Source: Bosea sp. 29B (GTDB lineage: Bacteria; Pseudomonadota; Alphaproteobacteria; Rhizobiales; Beijerinckiaceae). From it: a stretch of DNA of 64,000 bases. The notes beneath the pieces were generated by a model that was given only the letters and a program-made list of their open reading frames with translations, did no database searches and was not told where the DNA came from. The number at the start of each line of letters is the position of its first letter. Within the stretch, counting starts at the first letter, position 1. Both the position numbers and the translations under genes were made by a program. The stretch is from contig NZ_LR733817.1 of assembly GCF_902506165.1 (NCBI RefSeq), positions 1,100,255 through 1,164,254 of the forward strand, in the 5' to 3' direction. Shown one piece after another: positions 17,078 to 25,583 of this stretch.

Positions 17078-17148
17078 GCCTGATCGACATGACGGCGCTG
17101 CATCGACGCTGGCAGGCCTGGGCCCTGCGTCAGAACCTCGGCATCTAG
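16709..17148 (+). CDS. Tail assembly chaperone, -1 frameshift long form
   Basis: Ribosomes that slip back one base at T-TTT-TTC (16984-16990) leave the zero frame after 94 codons and continue in the -1 frame to TAG at 17146-17148, giving about 146 residues. The -1 frame is open from the slip site onwards and encodes DDLLFGARIREDPD and then LIDMTALHRRWQAWALRQN. An internal ATG at 17074 overlaps the zero-frame stop, so the tail could also be made separately as a 24-residue peptide. In many long-tailed phages the chaperone pair is made exactly this way, just before the tape measure gene. The conservation of the open -1 frame is seen here; the efficiency is not known. Confidence 0.75.
16984..16990 (+). 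promoter_or_regulatory. Canonical -1 slippery heptamer T TTT TTC
   Basis: The heptamer is in the right phase: zero-frame codons are GGT TTT TTC, so both tRNAs can re-pair after a one-base backward slip. GC-rich sequence starts about 6-8 bases downstream (16995-17030) with several GGCGGC/GCCGCC complements that can form a stimulatory stem. Confidence 0.75.
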
Positions 17149-17160
17149 GCGGAGCTTTCC

Positions 17161-19554
17161 ATGACCGTCGTCAACGAAGCCCGCGCGATCCTCACGGCCG
17201 AGGATCGCGCCTCGGCCGTGCTCGCCATGGTCGCGCGCAATTTCGATCGGCTCGACCGCGCCGCGACCCGGCTTAACGCCCAGTCGAACAATGGCCGCGC
17301 GCAGGAGCGGACGCAGGCCGGCTTGGCGCGCACCACCGCCCTGCTCGGCGGCGTGGGCTCCGCAGCCCTGCGTGCGGCCGGCCCGCTCGCCGGCGTGATC
17401 TCGGTCTATGGCGCGGGCGCGGCGCTTAGCGGCGCAAACCGGGCATTTGCGCAGAATGAGCGGGCGATGACGCGCATCGCCGTCACCGCCGATGCCTCGC
17501 GCGCCGCGCAGCAGGCGTCATGGACCGAACTGCAGCGGCTCGCCGACGACACGGCCCAGCCGGTCGACAAGGTTCGCGAGGGCTTGGATGCGCTCGTCGC
17601 CTCCGGTCGCTCGCTGCCGGAAGCGATGGCCTTCCTGCCGGCCGTGGCGAAGACGGCGCAGGCGTCCGGATCGGAAGTACAGGACATCGCCAAGACGGCG
17701 GATTCTGTCGGCGAGAGCTTCAAGCTCGCCGGCGGCGACATGCAGGCTGCCTTCGACATCATGGCGGCAGGCGGCAAGGCCGGCAAATTCGAGCTGAAGG
17801 ACATGGCCCGCTATCTGCCCAGCCTTGGCCCGGCCGCTTCGGCGATCGGCTTCGAAGGCAAGAAGGGCCTCTCCGATCTCGTCGCCATGCTGCAGGTGAT
17901 GCGCAAAGGCTCCGGCACTGCCGAAGAGGCGGTGGCGTCGATGAACAACATCCTCGCCAAGATGGAGAGCGACAAGACGACGAAGGCCTTGAAGGGGCTC
18001 GGCGTCGATGCCGAGGCGGCATTCAAGAAGGCGCGGGCCGAGGGCAAGAACTTGGTCGAGGTCTTCGAGCAGCTCGTCGACAAGGCTCTGAAGGGCGATC
18101 GATCCCGCCTCGGCGAGATTATCGACGACATGGAGTTCAAGCGCGGCGTCCAGGCGCTGATGATGTTCAAGGGCGAGTGGCAAGATCTCTCCCGCACCAT
18201 GCAGACGAGTTCGGCCGGCACGGTCGCGACGGATCTCGCCCGTGTGCTCGCTGACCGTCAGACCTCATTCGATCGGCTGTCGAATTCGGCCTCGCGTTTC
18301 GCGGACATCGTCGGTAACCGCGTCGGGCCGGCATTCAAGCGCATGGCCGATGCTGCGACGCAGGCGCTGGACGCGGCGAGCGAGGCGCTGAAGCCAGGCG
18401 AAACGGATGACGAGCGGCTCAACCGGATCGGCAATCGTCAGAAGACCCGGGCGGAGCAGGCGGTGGAGAACGCCGAACGGGCGCGCGAACGCCAGCGCAA
18501 GCTGGATGATCCGAAGTCCGAATACTACGATATCCGCGATGGTGGCTTCGCCGGGCGGGCCGCCAAGACTGCCGCTGCCCGCGAGGCCGCCCTGCGCAAG
18601 AAGTCGAGCCGGACGATCGCGGAACAGGCCGAGCTCGATCAGCTCGACGGCGGTGGCATCCGGGCCGAAGCCGGCAAGATGACCAAGAAGGTGCTCGACG
18701 ATCGCAGCAAGCCGGTCGCGGAGCGGGTCAGTTCGCATATGCACGCGCTGACCCAGCATAGGCGAGCGCGGGACGAATATGCCGAGGAGCAGGGTCTCAA
18801 GGACTATCGCGAGCGCCAGAGCCGCCGCGCCGACTTCCTTCGGCAGGAGCGGGAGCAGAACGCGAACGACAACGCTGCGCCATCCCGCAGTGCCGACGTC
18901 TATCGGGATGTCGAAGCGCTGAACCGTGAAAAGCAGCGGATCGAGCGTGCGGACGATACCGTCACGGCCGGCGATGCGCTGACTGGTACCGGCGAGGCCG
19001 GCACCCGCTTGCAGAGCGCCTTCGCCGATATGATGAAGGTCGAGCGCAGCCGCTCTCTGACGCGCCGCGGCCTCCCGACCGATGCCGACGGCGGGCGGAC
19101 GCAAACCGGCTATGACCCAACGGCTGGCCGCTCGACCGATAGCGCTGCGCGCGAACTGAAGGCGGCCGTCGAGGTCTTGCTCCGCCAGCAGACCGGCTCG
19201 GCAAAGCCCGAGCAGGTCGGCGCATTGTTTCAGCAGTTGCAGCAGGCGGCGAAGACGCTTGCGGACAAGCCGGCCTCCGGTCTCGGCGCGGACCCATTGC
19301 AGGGCAGCGGTGGCGGCGACGCGATCAAGCAGGCGCTCGATGGCATCAAGGCCGAAGTCAAGCCTGACCAGATCACGGCGAAAGCTGATGTGGACGTTAC
19401 GTCGAAGGTCGAGGTCAAAGTGGAACAGTCGCCCGACTTCTGGGCCAAGGTCGATGCGCGGATCGAGGCCAAGGCTCCCAAGAGCATGGGCGGCGTCTCG
19501 CTGCCCGGCAAGGAAGGCGGCGGCGGCGCCTCCTCGGCCGCGAGCCGCTTCTGA
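17161..19554 (+). CDS. Tail tape measure protein
   Basis: It sets tail length and is expelled ahead of the DNA. At 797 residues and about 0.15 nm per residue (a known rule), the tail would be near 120 nm. The N-terminus is helical (VNEARAILTAEDRASAVLAM). A hydrophobic stretch follows near residues 60-95 (GPLAGVISVYGAGAALSGAN), and the TMP core has PVDKVREGLDALVASGRSLP and GAASAIGFEGKKGLSDL-like repeats. Residues 420-600 are strongly charged and coiled-coil-like (RAVENAERARERQRKLDDPK type). It overlaps the next start by the usual TGATG. Confidence 0.92.
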   Translation: MTVVNEARAILTAEDRASAVLAMVARNFDRLDRAATRLNAQSNNGRAQERTQAGLARTTALLGGVGSAALRAAGPLAGVISVYGAGAALSGANRAFAQNERAMTRIAVTADASRAAQQASWTELQRLADDTAQPVDKVREGLDALVASGRSLPEAMAFLPAVAKTAQASGSEVQDIAKTADSVGESFKLAGGDMQAAFDIMAAGGKAGKFELKDMARYLPSLGPAASAIGFEGKKGLSDLVAMLQVMRKGSGTAEEAVASMNNILAKMESDKTTKALKGLGVDAEAAFKKARAEGKNLVEVFEQLVDKALKGDRSRLGEIIDDMEFKRGVQALMMFKGEWQDLSRTMQTSSAGTVATDLARVLADRQTSFDRLSNSASRFADIVGNRVGPAFKRMADAATQALDAASEALKPGETDDERLNRIGNRQKTRAEQAVENAERARERQRKLDDPKSEYYDIRDGGFAGRAAKTAAAREAALRKKSSRTIAEQAELDQLDGGGIRAEAGKMTKKVLDDRSKPVAERVSSHMHALTQHRRARDEYAEEQGLKDYRERQSRRADFLRQEREQNANDNAAPSRSADVYRDVEALNREKQRIERADDTVTAGDALTGTGEAGTRLQSAFADMMKVERSRSLTRRGLPTDADGGRTQTGYDPTAGRSTDSAARELKAAVEVLLRQQTGSAKPEQVGALFQQLQQAAKTLADKPASGLGADPLQGSGGGDAIKQALDGIKAEVKPDQITAKADVDVTSKVEVKVEQSPDFWAKVDARIEAKAPKSMGGVSLPGKEGGGGASSAASRF

Positions 19555-20276
19555 TGGCGACGCCTGGCGGCAATCTGCGCCGCGCCTCCTTCCGGGGCGT
19601 GCCTTTCGAGGTGCGCCGCGACGCCCGCACCGGCTCCCGCTCGCTGCAGATCGACCGCTACCCGCTGTCGAGCCGCCACCGCGTCATCAATCTCGGTCGG
19701 AACGAGGATGGCTTCCGCGAGGAGATGTATGTCGCCGATGAGGCGAATGCACAGGCGCGGATGATGGCGCTCAATGCGGCGCTGGAGGTGGAAGCCCCCG
19801 GCCTGCTGATCCTGCCGGCGCGCCCGCCGGTCATGGTTTGGGCCCGCAGCTGGGAAGACAGCTGGGAATCGCGGCAGCTTGGCTACTTCAACTGCCGCGT
19901 CGAGTTCGTCGAGGACGGAACGGACGATGTCGGGGCGCCCTCTCTCGGTCTGGCTGAGAGCATCGTCGGCGGCGCGATCGGCGCCGTCGCCGGCATCGCC
20001 GGCGCCTTCGGCGAGGCGCTTGGCGGCCTGATCGATTCCCTTGGCTCATTCGTCTCCGAAGCCGCCGCCTTCATCAGCGAGGGCCTCGCCATGTTCGACA
20101 TGGTCGCTTCGATCGCGACCGGCATCGGCGATCTTGCGGACGTCGTCGCCGGCGTCGGCTCGGTCGCGGGCTGGGCCGGCCTTGGCGATATCTTCGACGG
20201 GCTGTCGCTCGCTGGCGATATCGGCCTCTCGGCCCTGGAGACGATCGCGCTCGGCGAGGAGTGGCTGGGCCTATGA
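19554..20276 (+). CDS. DNA circularisation protein N-terminal half, Mu gpN-like
   Basis: In Mu, gpN is a baseplate/tail-tip protein whose N-terminal domain carries this family name. The 240-residue product has the typical start RRASFRGVPFEVRRDARTGS, then RYPLSSRHRVINLGRNEDGFREE, and GLLILPARPPVMVWARSWEDSW. The second half is glycine/alanine-rich with membrane-like stretches (ESIVGGAIGAVAGIAGAFGE). Mu gpN is one longer protein; here the frame ends at 20276, and the next frame, coupled by ATGA, looks like the missing C-terminal half. Confidence 0.8.
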   Translation: MATPGGNLRRASFRGVPFEVRRDARTGSRSLQIDRYPLSSRHRVINLGRNEDGFREEMYVADEANAQARMMALNAALEVEAPGLLILPARPPVMVWARSWEDSWESRQLGYFNCRVEFVEDGTDDVGAPSLGLAESIVGGAIGAVAGIAGAFGEALGGLIDSLGSFVSEAAAFISEGLAMFDMVASIATGIGDLADVVAGVGSVAGWAGLGDIFDGLSLAGDIGLSALETIALGEEWLGL

Positions 20277-20737
20277 GCGAGTATCCGCGCGCGAAATCCC
20301 GCATCGCCGAAGAGCGCGGGCGCGAGATGGCGCGCGCCTTCGCCCGGCTCATGGCGGCGCTCGCCTTCGCCCGCGGCGTGCTGCGCGTCTCGTACTCTTC
20401 GCGCCAGCAGGCCGAGGCCTATCGCGAACGGCTGGTCACGATGATGGAACCGCTCCTCGAGCTTGCGGCCCGCGACCAGAATTTGCTCACCACGGTCGGC
20501 GAGGCCTACGGCGCGGCGCTGCAGGCGCTCGACGCGCGCATCCTGTCGCTGAAGCCGATCGCGCGTGTGACTACCGGCGAAAGCCAGCCGGCTTGCCTGG
20601 TCGCGTGGCAGCTCTATGGCGACACCGAGCGCGCTGCCGAGCTGGTGCGCCTCAACGGCGCGCGCTGTCCAGAGTTCCTGCCTGAGACGCTCCTGGCCCA
20701 GATGCCGGACGATGCGCCGGCCGGGGCCGGCCGCTGA
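20273..20737 (+). CDS. Probable C-terminal half of the gpN-like protein
   Basis: A 154-residue helical protein. In single-chain gpN proteins the C-terminal half contains a helical region like EAYRERLVTMMEPLLELAA and a final segment like SQPACLVAWQLYGDTERAAELVRLN, which is seen here and recalls the DNA-circularisation family end (a region of repeated Y-x-D/E-A-x-x-L-N units). ATG 20273 lies inside the stop of the upstream frame. I read it as a natural split of gpN into two coupled genes and not as a recent frameshift, since both frames end in clean coupled junctions. Confidence 0.6.
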   Translation: MSEYPRAKSRIAEERGREMARAFARLMAALAFARGVLRVSYSSRQQAEAYRERLVTMMEPLLELAARDQNLLTTVGEAYGAALQALDARILSLKPIARVTTGESQPACLVAWQLYGDTERAAELVRLNGARCPEFLPETLLAQMPDDAPAGAGR

Positions 20738-21858
20738 TGGCCGAAGACCTCTATCTCCTGATCGACGGCGTCCGCCATGCCGGGCTGTTCTCGATCGAAT
20801 GGGAGGTCGACGCCAACAACGCCCTATTCAAGGTCACCGCCGGCGTCACCGAGCGCGCCGCCAATGCCAGCGTCAGCGAGGTGCCTTTCCCGCCACTGAC
20901 GCCGCGGGGCGCTGAGGCCCAGCTCCTGGCCAAGGGCGAAGAGGAAGACGAGCTGCTCGTCACCGGCTGGGTCCGGCGCACCTATGGTGATGTTGGCAAG
21001 CCGGCGATGCGGCGCTTTCTATACATTGAGAGCAAGGCTTGCGACGTCGTCGAGAGCGCCGCCGATGGCCGCAAGCATGGCTACCGCCTGAAGCAGAAGA
21101 AGATCGGCGAGCACGCCAAGACGCTCTATCGCCCGTTCAAGGTGCCGGTGACGATCGAGGCGGACAGCCGCACCATGGATATCGCCTGGCAGCCCGGCCA
21201 GCGCGCCTTCAGCGTGATCGAGGAGCGAGCCCGCAAGGCCGGCCTGTCGCAGACAGGCTCCGGCGATGGCGGCGTCGTCTTCTACAAGGGGGTGCGCGGT
21301 CGCCACGCCGGCGAGTTCATCACCGGCGGCGAGGACGCCAATTGCGAGACGCTGCAATACGAAGACAGCGAGATCGGCCAGTTCTCGGAAACCCACTATT
21401 ACGGCCAGCGCTACAAGCCGAGTTCCGGCAAGGATCAGACCGACGGCTACGCCACTGTCGAGAATGAGGCGGTTCGTCGTCATCGGATCGATATCCAGCG
21501 CATGGAGCATGACTTCGACCAGGCGGACATGCGCGAGCGGGCCGAATGGGATGGCCGCCGCGCCGCCGGCGGCGACGCCGGGAACGGCACGCAGGTGGTG
21601 ATCGGCACGCCCGACTGGCGCGACCCCGATGGCAAGCTCTGGATGCCGGCCTATGCCCGCCATGTGCTCGCGCCCGACGTCGCGATCGACCAGCTGATGG
21701 CGATCAAGACCGGGCGCTTCACCTGGTCGAAGGATGCCCAGATCGCACGGCTGACAATGGTCGACCCGCGCACGATCGGCGGCAAGGATCCCAAGGGCAA
21801 GTCGGGCAAGGCCTGGAATGTTCCAACCAAGAAAGCGAAGTATGAGGAGCTGGAATGA
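20737..21858 (+). CDS. Baseplate hub protein, Mu gpP/gp44-like
   Basis: The hub joins tube and spike in the baseplate. The 373-residue protein begins LYLLIDGVRHAGLFSIEWEVD and has TGWVRRTYGDVGKPAMRRF, where the gp27-like fold has strands. Later come YKGVRGRHAGEFITGGEDANCETLQYEDS and YGQRYKPSSGKDQTDG, as in gpD-type late control proteins. The C-terminus is lysine-rich. It is coupled to its neighbours by TGATG overlaps on both sides. Confidence 0.85.
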   Translation: MAEDLYLLIDGVRHAGLFSIEWEVDANNALFKVTAGVTERAANASVSEVPFPPLTPRGAEAQLLAKGEEEDELLVTGWVRRTYGDVGKPAMRRFLYIESKACDVVESAADGRKHGYRLKQKKIGEHAKTLYRPFKVPVTIEADSRTMDIAWQPGQRAFSVIEERARKAGLSQTGSGDGGVVFYKGVRGRHAGEFITGGEDANCETLQYEDSEIGQFSETHYYGQRYKPSSGKDQTDGYATVENEAVRRHRIDIQRMEHDFDQADMRERAEWDGRRAAGGDAGNGTQVVIGTPDWRDPDGKLWMPAYARHVLAPDVAIDQLMAIKTGRFTWSKDAQIARLTMVDPRTIGGKDPKGKSGKAWNVPTKKAKYEELE

Positions 21859-22310
21859 GCGTCGAGATGGTGCGCTTTCGCGCCGACGGCTTCGACGATA
21901 GCGGCGAGTTCGGCAAGGTCACCGGCCGAGGCGCCGGCGGCGAGCAGCTCGACCTTTACAGGCCGCAGCAGGACGGCATTTCGACGGCGCCCAAGAAGGG
22001 CGCGATGGGTGTCGCCCTGTTCGATCGCTCGCGCGAGAACGGTGTGGTCATCGCCTTGGAATCGCCGGGCGACCGTCCAAAAAGCCAAGAGGAAGGCGGC
22101 AAGACCGTCTATGGCCCGAACGGGCAGGCCTATGTGATGAAGCCGGATGGCTCGATCCTGATGAAGGCGGCTCAGGGCGACCAGATCATCGCGCCGAAGG
22201 CCGGCGGCGGCAAAGTCTATCTCGGTGGCGACCCGGCCGAAGGCGGCTCCTTCGCCAAGGTGATGACGGAATCGGGCCCATCGCCCTTCGTCTGGGCCCG
22301 CTTCGCCTGA
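21855..22310 (+). CDS. Baseplate spike/assembly protein V, Mu gp45-like
   Basis: A 151-residue protein. Mu gp45 forms the trimeric needle that pierces the outer membrane. The N-terminus has the OB-fold-like VRFRADGFDDSGEFGKVTGRG, followed by GVALFDRSRENGVVIALESP and a beta-helix-like C-terminus (YVMKPDGSILMKAAQGDQII, then GGGKVYLGGDP). The length is shorter than Mu gp45, mainly in the needle. It lies directly after the hub gene, as in Mu. Confidence 0.85.
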   Translation: MSVEMVRFRADGFDDSGEFGKVTGRGAGGEQLDLYRPQQDGISTAPKKGAMGVALFDRSRENGVVIALESPGDRPKSQEEGGKTVYGPNGQAYVMKPDGSILMKAAQGDQIIAPKAGGGKVYLGGDPAEGGSFAKVMTESGPSPFVWARFA

Positions 22311-22834
22311 TGGCCCGCCTGATCGTCGACCCGCTGGCGCCGCAGGCCGCCGGCCCCGATACCGTATGGGATGGCGAGCGCGGCGACATGGTTGTGGCGC
22401 ACCTCTCTGAGCCGGGAAACCCCGGCGGGCTGCTGGCGCGCAACCCGTTGCTGACCGCGATCGTGCTGGCGCTCGAGACCGACGCCCGCGGCGAGCGCGA
22501 CCCGCTCGACCCTTACGCCTATGACGTGCGCGGCTGGCCGGGCGACGGCTTCGACGTCGATCGCGCCCGCGGCGAAGCCCCGCTCGGCTCGACCACATGG
22601 ACCGCCTGGCGCTACGCGGTCGACGACGAAAATGCTCAGCGCGTCATCGACTCCACGCTTGTCGCGCTGAAGCCGCTGCAGGATCAGGGCGCGATCGGCG
22701 AGGTCGACGTCTCCGCAGAGCCGGATCCGGCAAACAACCTGATCCGGCGCATCATCCATATCCGCCGCCCCGACGGGACGGTGCTCTATTCCGGGCCCTA
22801 TGCGGGGCTCTGGGACGCCCTTCGCGCCGGCTGA
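22310..22834 (+). CDS. Baseplate wedge protein, Mu gp46-like
   Basis: A 174-residue GP46-family protein, equivalent to the gp25-type wedge subunit that starts sheath assembly. The N-terminal half has GERGDMVVAHLSEPGNPGGLLARNPLLTAIVLAL, a pattern typical of the family, then LDPYAYDVRGWPGDGFDVD and RAPLGSTTWTAWRYAVDDE. The C-terminus ends with ADPTGTVLYSGPYAGLWDAL-like residues. Start and stop overlap or abut neighbours. Confidence 0.85.
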   Translation: MARLIVDPLAPQAAGPDTVWDGERGDMVVAHLSEPGNPGGLLARNPLLTAIVLALETDARGERDPLDPYAYDVRGWPGDGFDVDRARGEAPLGSTTWTAWRYAVDDENAQRVIDSTLVALKPLQDQGAIGEVDVSAEPDPANNLIRRIIHIRRPDGTVLYSGPYAGLWDALRAG

Positions 22835-22856
22835 CGGCGAGCATCCGCAGGATATC

Positions 22857-23930
22857 ATGGCATTCTCCATCCCGACGCTGACGGCGACGTCGCGCTGGCT
22901 GCGCGGCCTTGTCGCCTCCGCCATCAAGGGCGCGCGCGCCGATCTCTGGCCGAACAACCTGCCGATCTTCATCAAGGTCGTAGCGATGGCGGCCGGCCAG
23001 GGCAACCTGCGGGCCGAATGGATCTTCAAGCAGGTCTTCGTCTCGACGGCAGACGCCGACATGCTCGATCTGCACGGTTACGAGATCGGGCTCGGGCGCA
23101 AGCCCGCGGCGGCGGCGACCGGGCTGATGATCTTTGCCGCGATCGATGGCGCGACGCTGCCGGCCGGCGCGATCATCGACGCCGGTGGCTTGTCCTTCTC
23201 GATCCGCGCCGGGTCCGTCGCTGCTGGCAACAGCATCAGCGTTCTGGTCGATGCGCTGGAGACCGGCGCGCTCGGCAACCTGCCGGCCGGTGCCGAGGTC
23301 CGCCTGCGCGAGCCTTGGGATGGCATCACGCAAGCCGGCGAGGTCGGGCCCCTCGGTCTGTCGGGCGGTATCGTCAAGGAACAGGATGAGCCGTATCGCC
23401 GCCGCCTGATCTTCCGCAAGCGCAACAAGCCCCGCGGTGGCGCCAAGAGCGATTACGAAGGCTGGGTCGGCGAGGTCGCCGGCTTCTCGACCACCGGCAC
23501 GCGCGCCTTCGCCTCGACGCCGGAGCCCGGCACGGTCAGGGTCTATCCGCTCCTCGAGGGTTCCGGCGCGGGGCGCATCCCCGGCCCGGCAGATGTCGTG
23601 CGCTGCGCCGACTATCTGGAGACAAAGCGCCCGCTGGCCGCGACCGTCGTCGTGGTCCAGCCGGTCGCCAGGCTGATCCCCGTCACCATTTCCCAGCTCG
23701 CGACCGACAGCGCCGAAACGCGGGCCGAGATCGTCGCCGAGATGCTCGACCTGTTCGACGAGCGTGGTTTCGTCGCGCGTGGCGGCGAGACCTTCCCGCT
23801 CTCCTGGCTGTCGGAAGCCGCGAGCCGCGCGGTCGGCGAGACGCGCCATCGCCTCACCGTGCCGCCCGCCGACGTCGGTCTGCTACCCGGCGAATATCCG
23901 GTTTTCGGCGGCCTGACGGTGGTCGCCTGA
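22857..23930 (+). CDS. Baseplate wedge protein J, Mu gp47-like
   Basis: A 357-residue protein of the baseplate J family. It starts MAFSIPTLTATSRWLRGLVAS and has the conserved LDLHGYEIGLGRKPAAAATG, then GGLSFSIRAGSVAAGNSISVLV, and RRRLIFRKRNKPRGGAKSDYEGW with RVYPLLEGSGAGRIPGPADV. Wedge proteins of this family bridge spike and fibres. ATG 22857 is chosen because upstream codons overlap the gp46 gene and lack family similarity. Confidence 0.9.
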   Translation: MAFSIPTLTATSRWLRGLVASAIKGARADLWPNNLPIFIKVVAMAAGQGNLRAEWIFKQVFVSTADADMLDLHGYEIGLGRKPAAAATGLMIFAAIDGATLPAGAIIDAGGLSFSIRAGSVAAGNSISVLVDALETGALGNLPAGAEVRLREPWDGITQAGEVGPLGLSGGIVKEQDEPYRRRLIFRKRNKPRGGAKSDYEGWVGEVAGFSTTGTRAFASTPEPGTVRVYPLLEGSGAGRIPGPADVVRCADYLETKRPLAATVVVVQPVARLIPVTISQLATDSAETRAEIVAEMLDLFDERGFVARGGETFPLSWLSEAASRAVGETRHRLTVPPADVGLLPGEYPVFGGLTVVA

Positions 23931-24664
23931 TGTCGCGCACCATCATCGTCATTCAGGGACAACCGCCCAACTGGGTGGCCGATCCGCCGCCGCTGGCCAT
24001 GCCGCCCGGGCTCGGCGAGCCGCCGATCACAACCGATCGGCTCACCGGCGTGACGGCGGACGATCTCTGGCGCCCCAGCCTGCGGCTGTTCCCGCGCGGG
24101 CGCGCCTGGCCGGACGAGACGGTTCGCGGCATCGGCGAATTTGTCTGGCACGGCCTTGCCAGGATGGTCGCCGAGACCATGGCGCAAATTCATGACTGGC
24201 TGAACCGGGCGCGCTACGGGGCCTTCATCACGCAATGCCGACCGGAATTCGTCGAGGACCATGAGCGCGAACACGGCTTGCCGGACGAGTGCCTGGCCGC
24301 CGTCACCGGACTAGCCGAGCGTCGTGGTCTCGTGCTCGACGCCAAGACGCCGCTGGAGACGGCGAATGGCCGCGAGATCCTGTTCCAGCTGCGGCGTGCC
24401 GGCTTCACCGTCGATTTCGAAGAGCCGAACGCCTTCGAATTTGGATTGTCGGAGTTCGGCGGCGACGAGGGCTTCGGCTCGGTCGGACTGCCGCACATCT
24501 TCCTCTACCGCGGCGCCGATCTCGCGCTCGACTGGCTCGCCTTCGGCGAGAACGGCTTTGGCGAGATCGGCTTCGGCGAGCTCAGCGACACCGGCCTCAC
24601 CTGCCTGATCGAGCGCCTGCGTCCGGCTCACACCCTTGGCATCCTTGATTTGGAGACCCCCTGA
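23930..24664 (+). CDS. Tail protein, DUF2313/Mu gp48-like
   Basis: A 244-residue protein of the YmfQ/DUF2313 group. It has LRLFPRGRAWPDETVRGIGEFV, LARMVAETMAQIHDWLNRAR and, in the second half, PEFVEDHEREHGLPDECLAA, where the family has the same acidic motif. The C-terminal region is rich in FGE and FGS units (EFGLSEFGGDEGFGSVGLPH), which is unusual and may bind the fibre. It is coupled to both neighbours by ATGA overlaps, the same order as in Mu. Confidence 0.82.
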   Translation: MSRTIIVIQGQPPNWVADPPPLAMPPGLGEPPITTDRLTGVTADDLWRPSLRLFPRGRAWPDETVRGIGEFVWHGLARMVAETMAQIHDWLNRARYGAFITQCRPEFVEDHEREHGLPDECLAAVTGLAERRGLVLDAKTPLETANGREILFQLRRAGFTVDFEEPNAFEFGLSEFGGDEGFGSVGLPHIFLYRGADLALDWLAFGENGFGEIGFGELSDTGLTCLIERLRPAHTLGILDLETP

Positions 24665-25572
24665 TGAAGCGCTGGCAGCCTATCCTCTATCCCGGCCCGG
24701 GCGGGATTCACGTCAATTTCGACCAGGGCACCGGCGCGCGAGGCTCGCGGCCGGATGCAGATGGCTATCAGAATATCCTCGATGAGCTGAGCAATGTCGT
24801 CGAGAAGAGCGGCGTGGCGCTTTCGACCGGCAGCCTGGATGTCGCCAAGGGCATCCGGTCGGGGCGGCTGAACTACATCGCGGTAGGCGGTACAGCGAAC
24901 GCCCTGACGGGGGCGCTTGATCCCGCGATCGCGTCCTATGACGATCTCGCTATCGGAACGCCCCTGCGGCTGAAAATATTGCTTGCGAACACTGGGCCCG
25001 CCGCGATTGCCCTCAACGGGCTTGCCCCGATCGCGATCGTGCGCCAGGACGGCGCTGCATTGCGGAAGGGCGATCTGCAGCCCGGCATCCGCGAAGCCTT
25101 CTTCGACGGCGTAAATCTGCGGCTCTTCTCGCTCGTTCTCCAGACCGAGCGGACGGTGACGCTAACCGGCCGCGTGACGGCCCAATACCTCCCAAACGGT
25201 GTCGAAACTGCTGTCGAGTGGGCACCGCCGGCGGCCGGCACCGATCCGCTCGGCTGGTATAATCCAGCTCAGCCGACGCGCCTGACCTGCCCGGTTGGCA
25301 TCGAACGCGCCGTCTTTTCGTTCGCCATCGGATTTGAGAACAGTAGCGTCGGCTACCGCAAGGGCCGAGTGGTGCACAACGGCGTCAATGAAGGCTCGGG
25401 TCTGCCGGTGGATGTTGTTCTCCCGACAGCCGCGGACATAGGTATCCCGAACGGCACCGGCTCGCCTTATCCGTTGGCGGCGGGCGATTATGTCCAGGTC
25501 CTCGGGTACACGAACCCCGGCGGACCGCACTTGCTGCGGCGCGCCAACACCTCCTTTTCCGTCTCCTACTGA
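24664..25572 (+). CDS. Probable tail fibre protein
   Basis: A 302-residue protein placed where Mu-like phages encode the fibre. Residues 1-60 (RWQPILYPGPGGIHVNFDQG, DADGYQNILDELSNVVEKSG) likely attach to the baseplate. Residues 70-170 are a beta-rich repeat-like part (VAVGGTANALTGALDPAIAS, then RLKILLANTGPAAIALNGLA), a pattern common in phage fibre shafts. The C-terminal part is beta-rich with few charges and is the likely receptor-binding end. No assembly domain of the classic Mu gpS type is visible. The host receptor cannot be deduced. Confidence 0.65.
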   Translation: MKRWQPILYPGPGGIHVNFDQGTGARGSRPDADGYQNILDELSNVVEKSGVALSTGSLDVAKGIRSGRLNYIAVGGTANALTGALDPAIASYDDLAIGTPLRLKILLANTGPAAIALNGLAPIAIVRQDGAALRKGDLQPGIREAFFDGVNLRLFSLVLQTERTVTLTGRVTAQYLPNGVETAVEWAPPAAGTDPLGWYNPAQPTRLTCPVGIERAVFSFAIGFENSSVGYRKGRVVHNGVNEGSGLPVDVVLPTAADIGIPNGTGSPYPLAAGDYVQVLGYTNPGGPHLLRRANTSFSVSY

Positions 25573-25583
25573 GCGAGGCCGCC

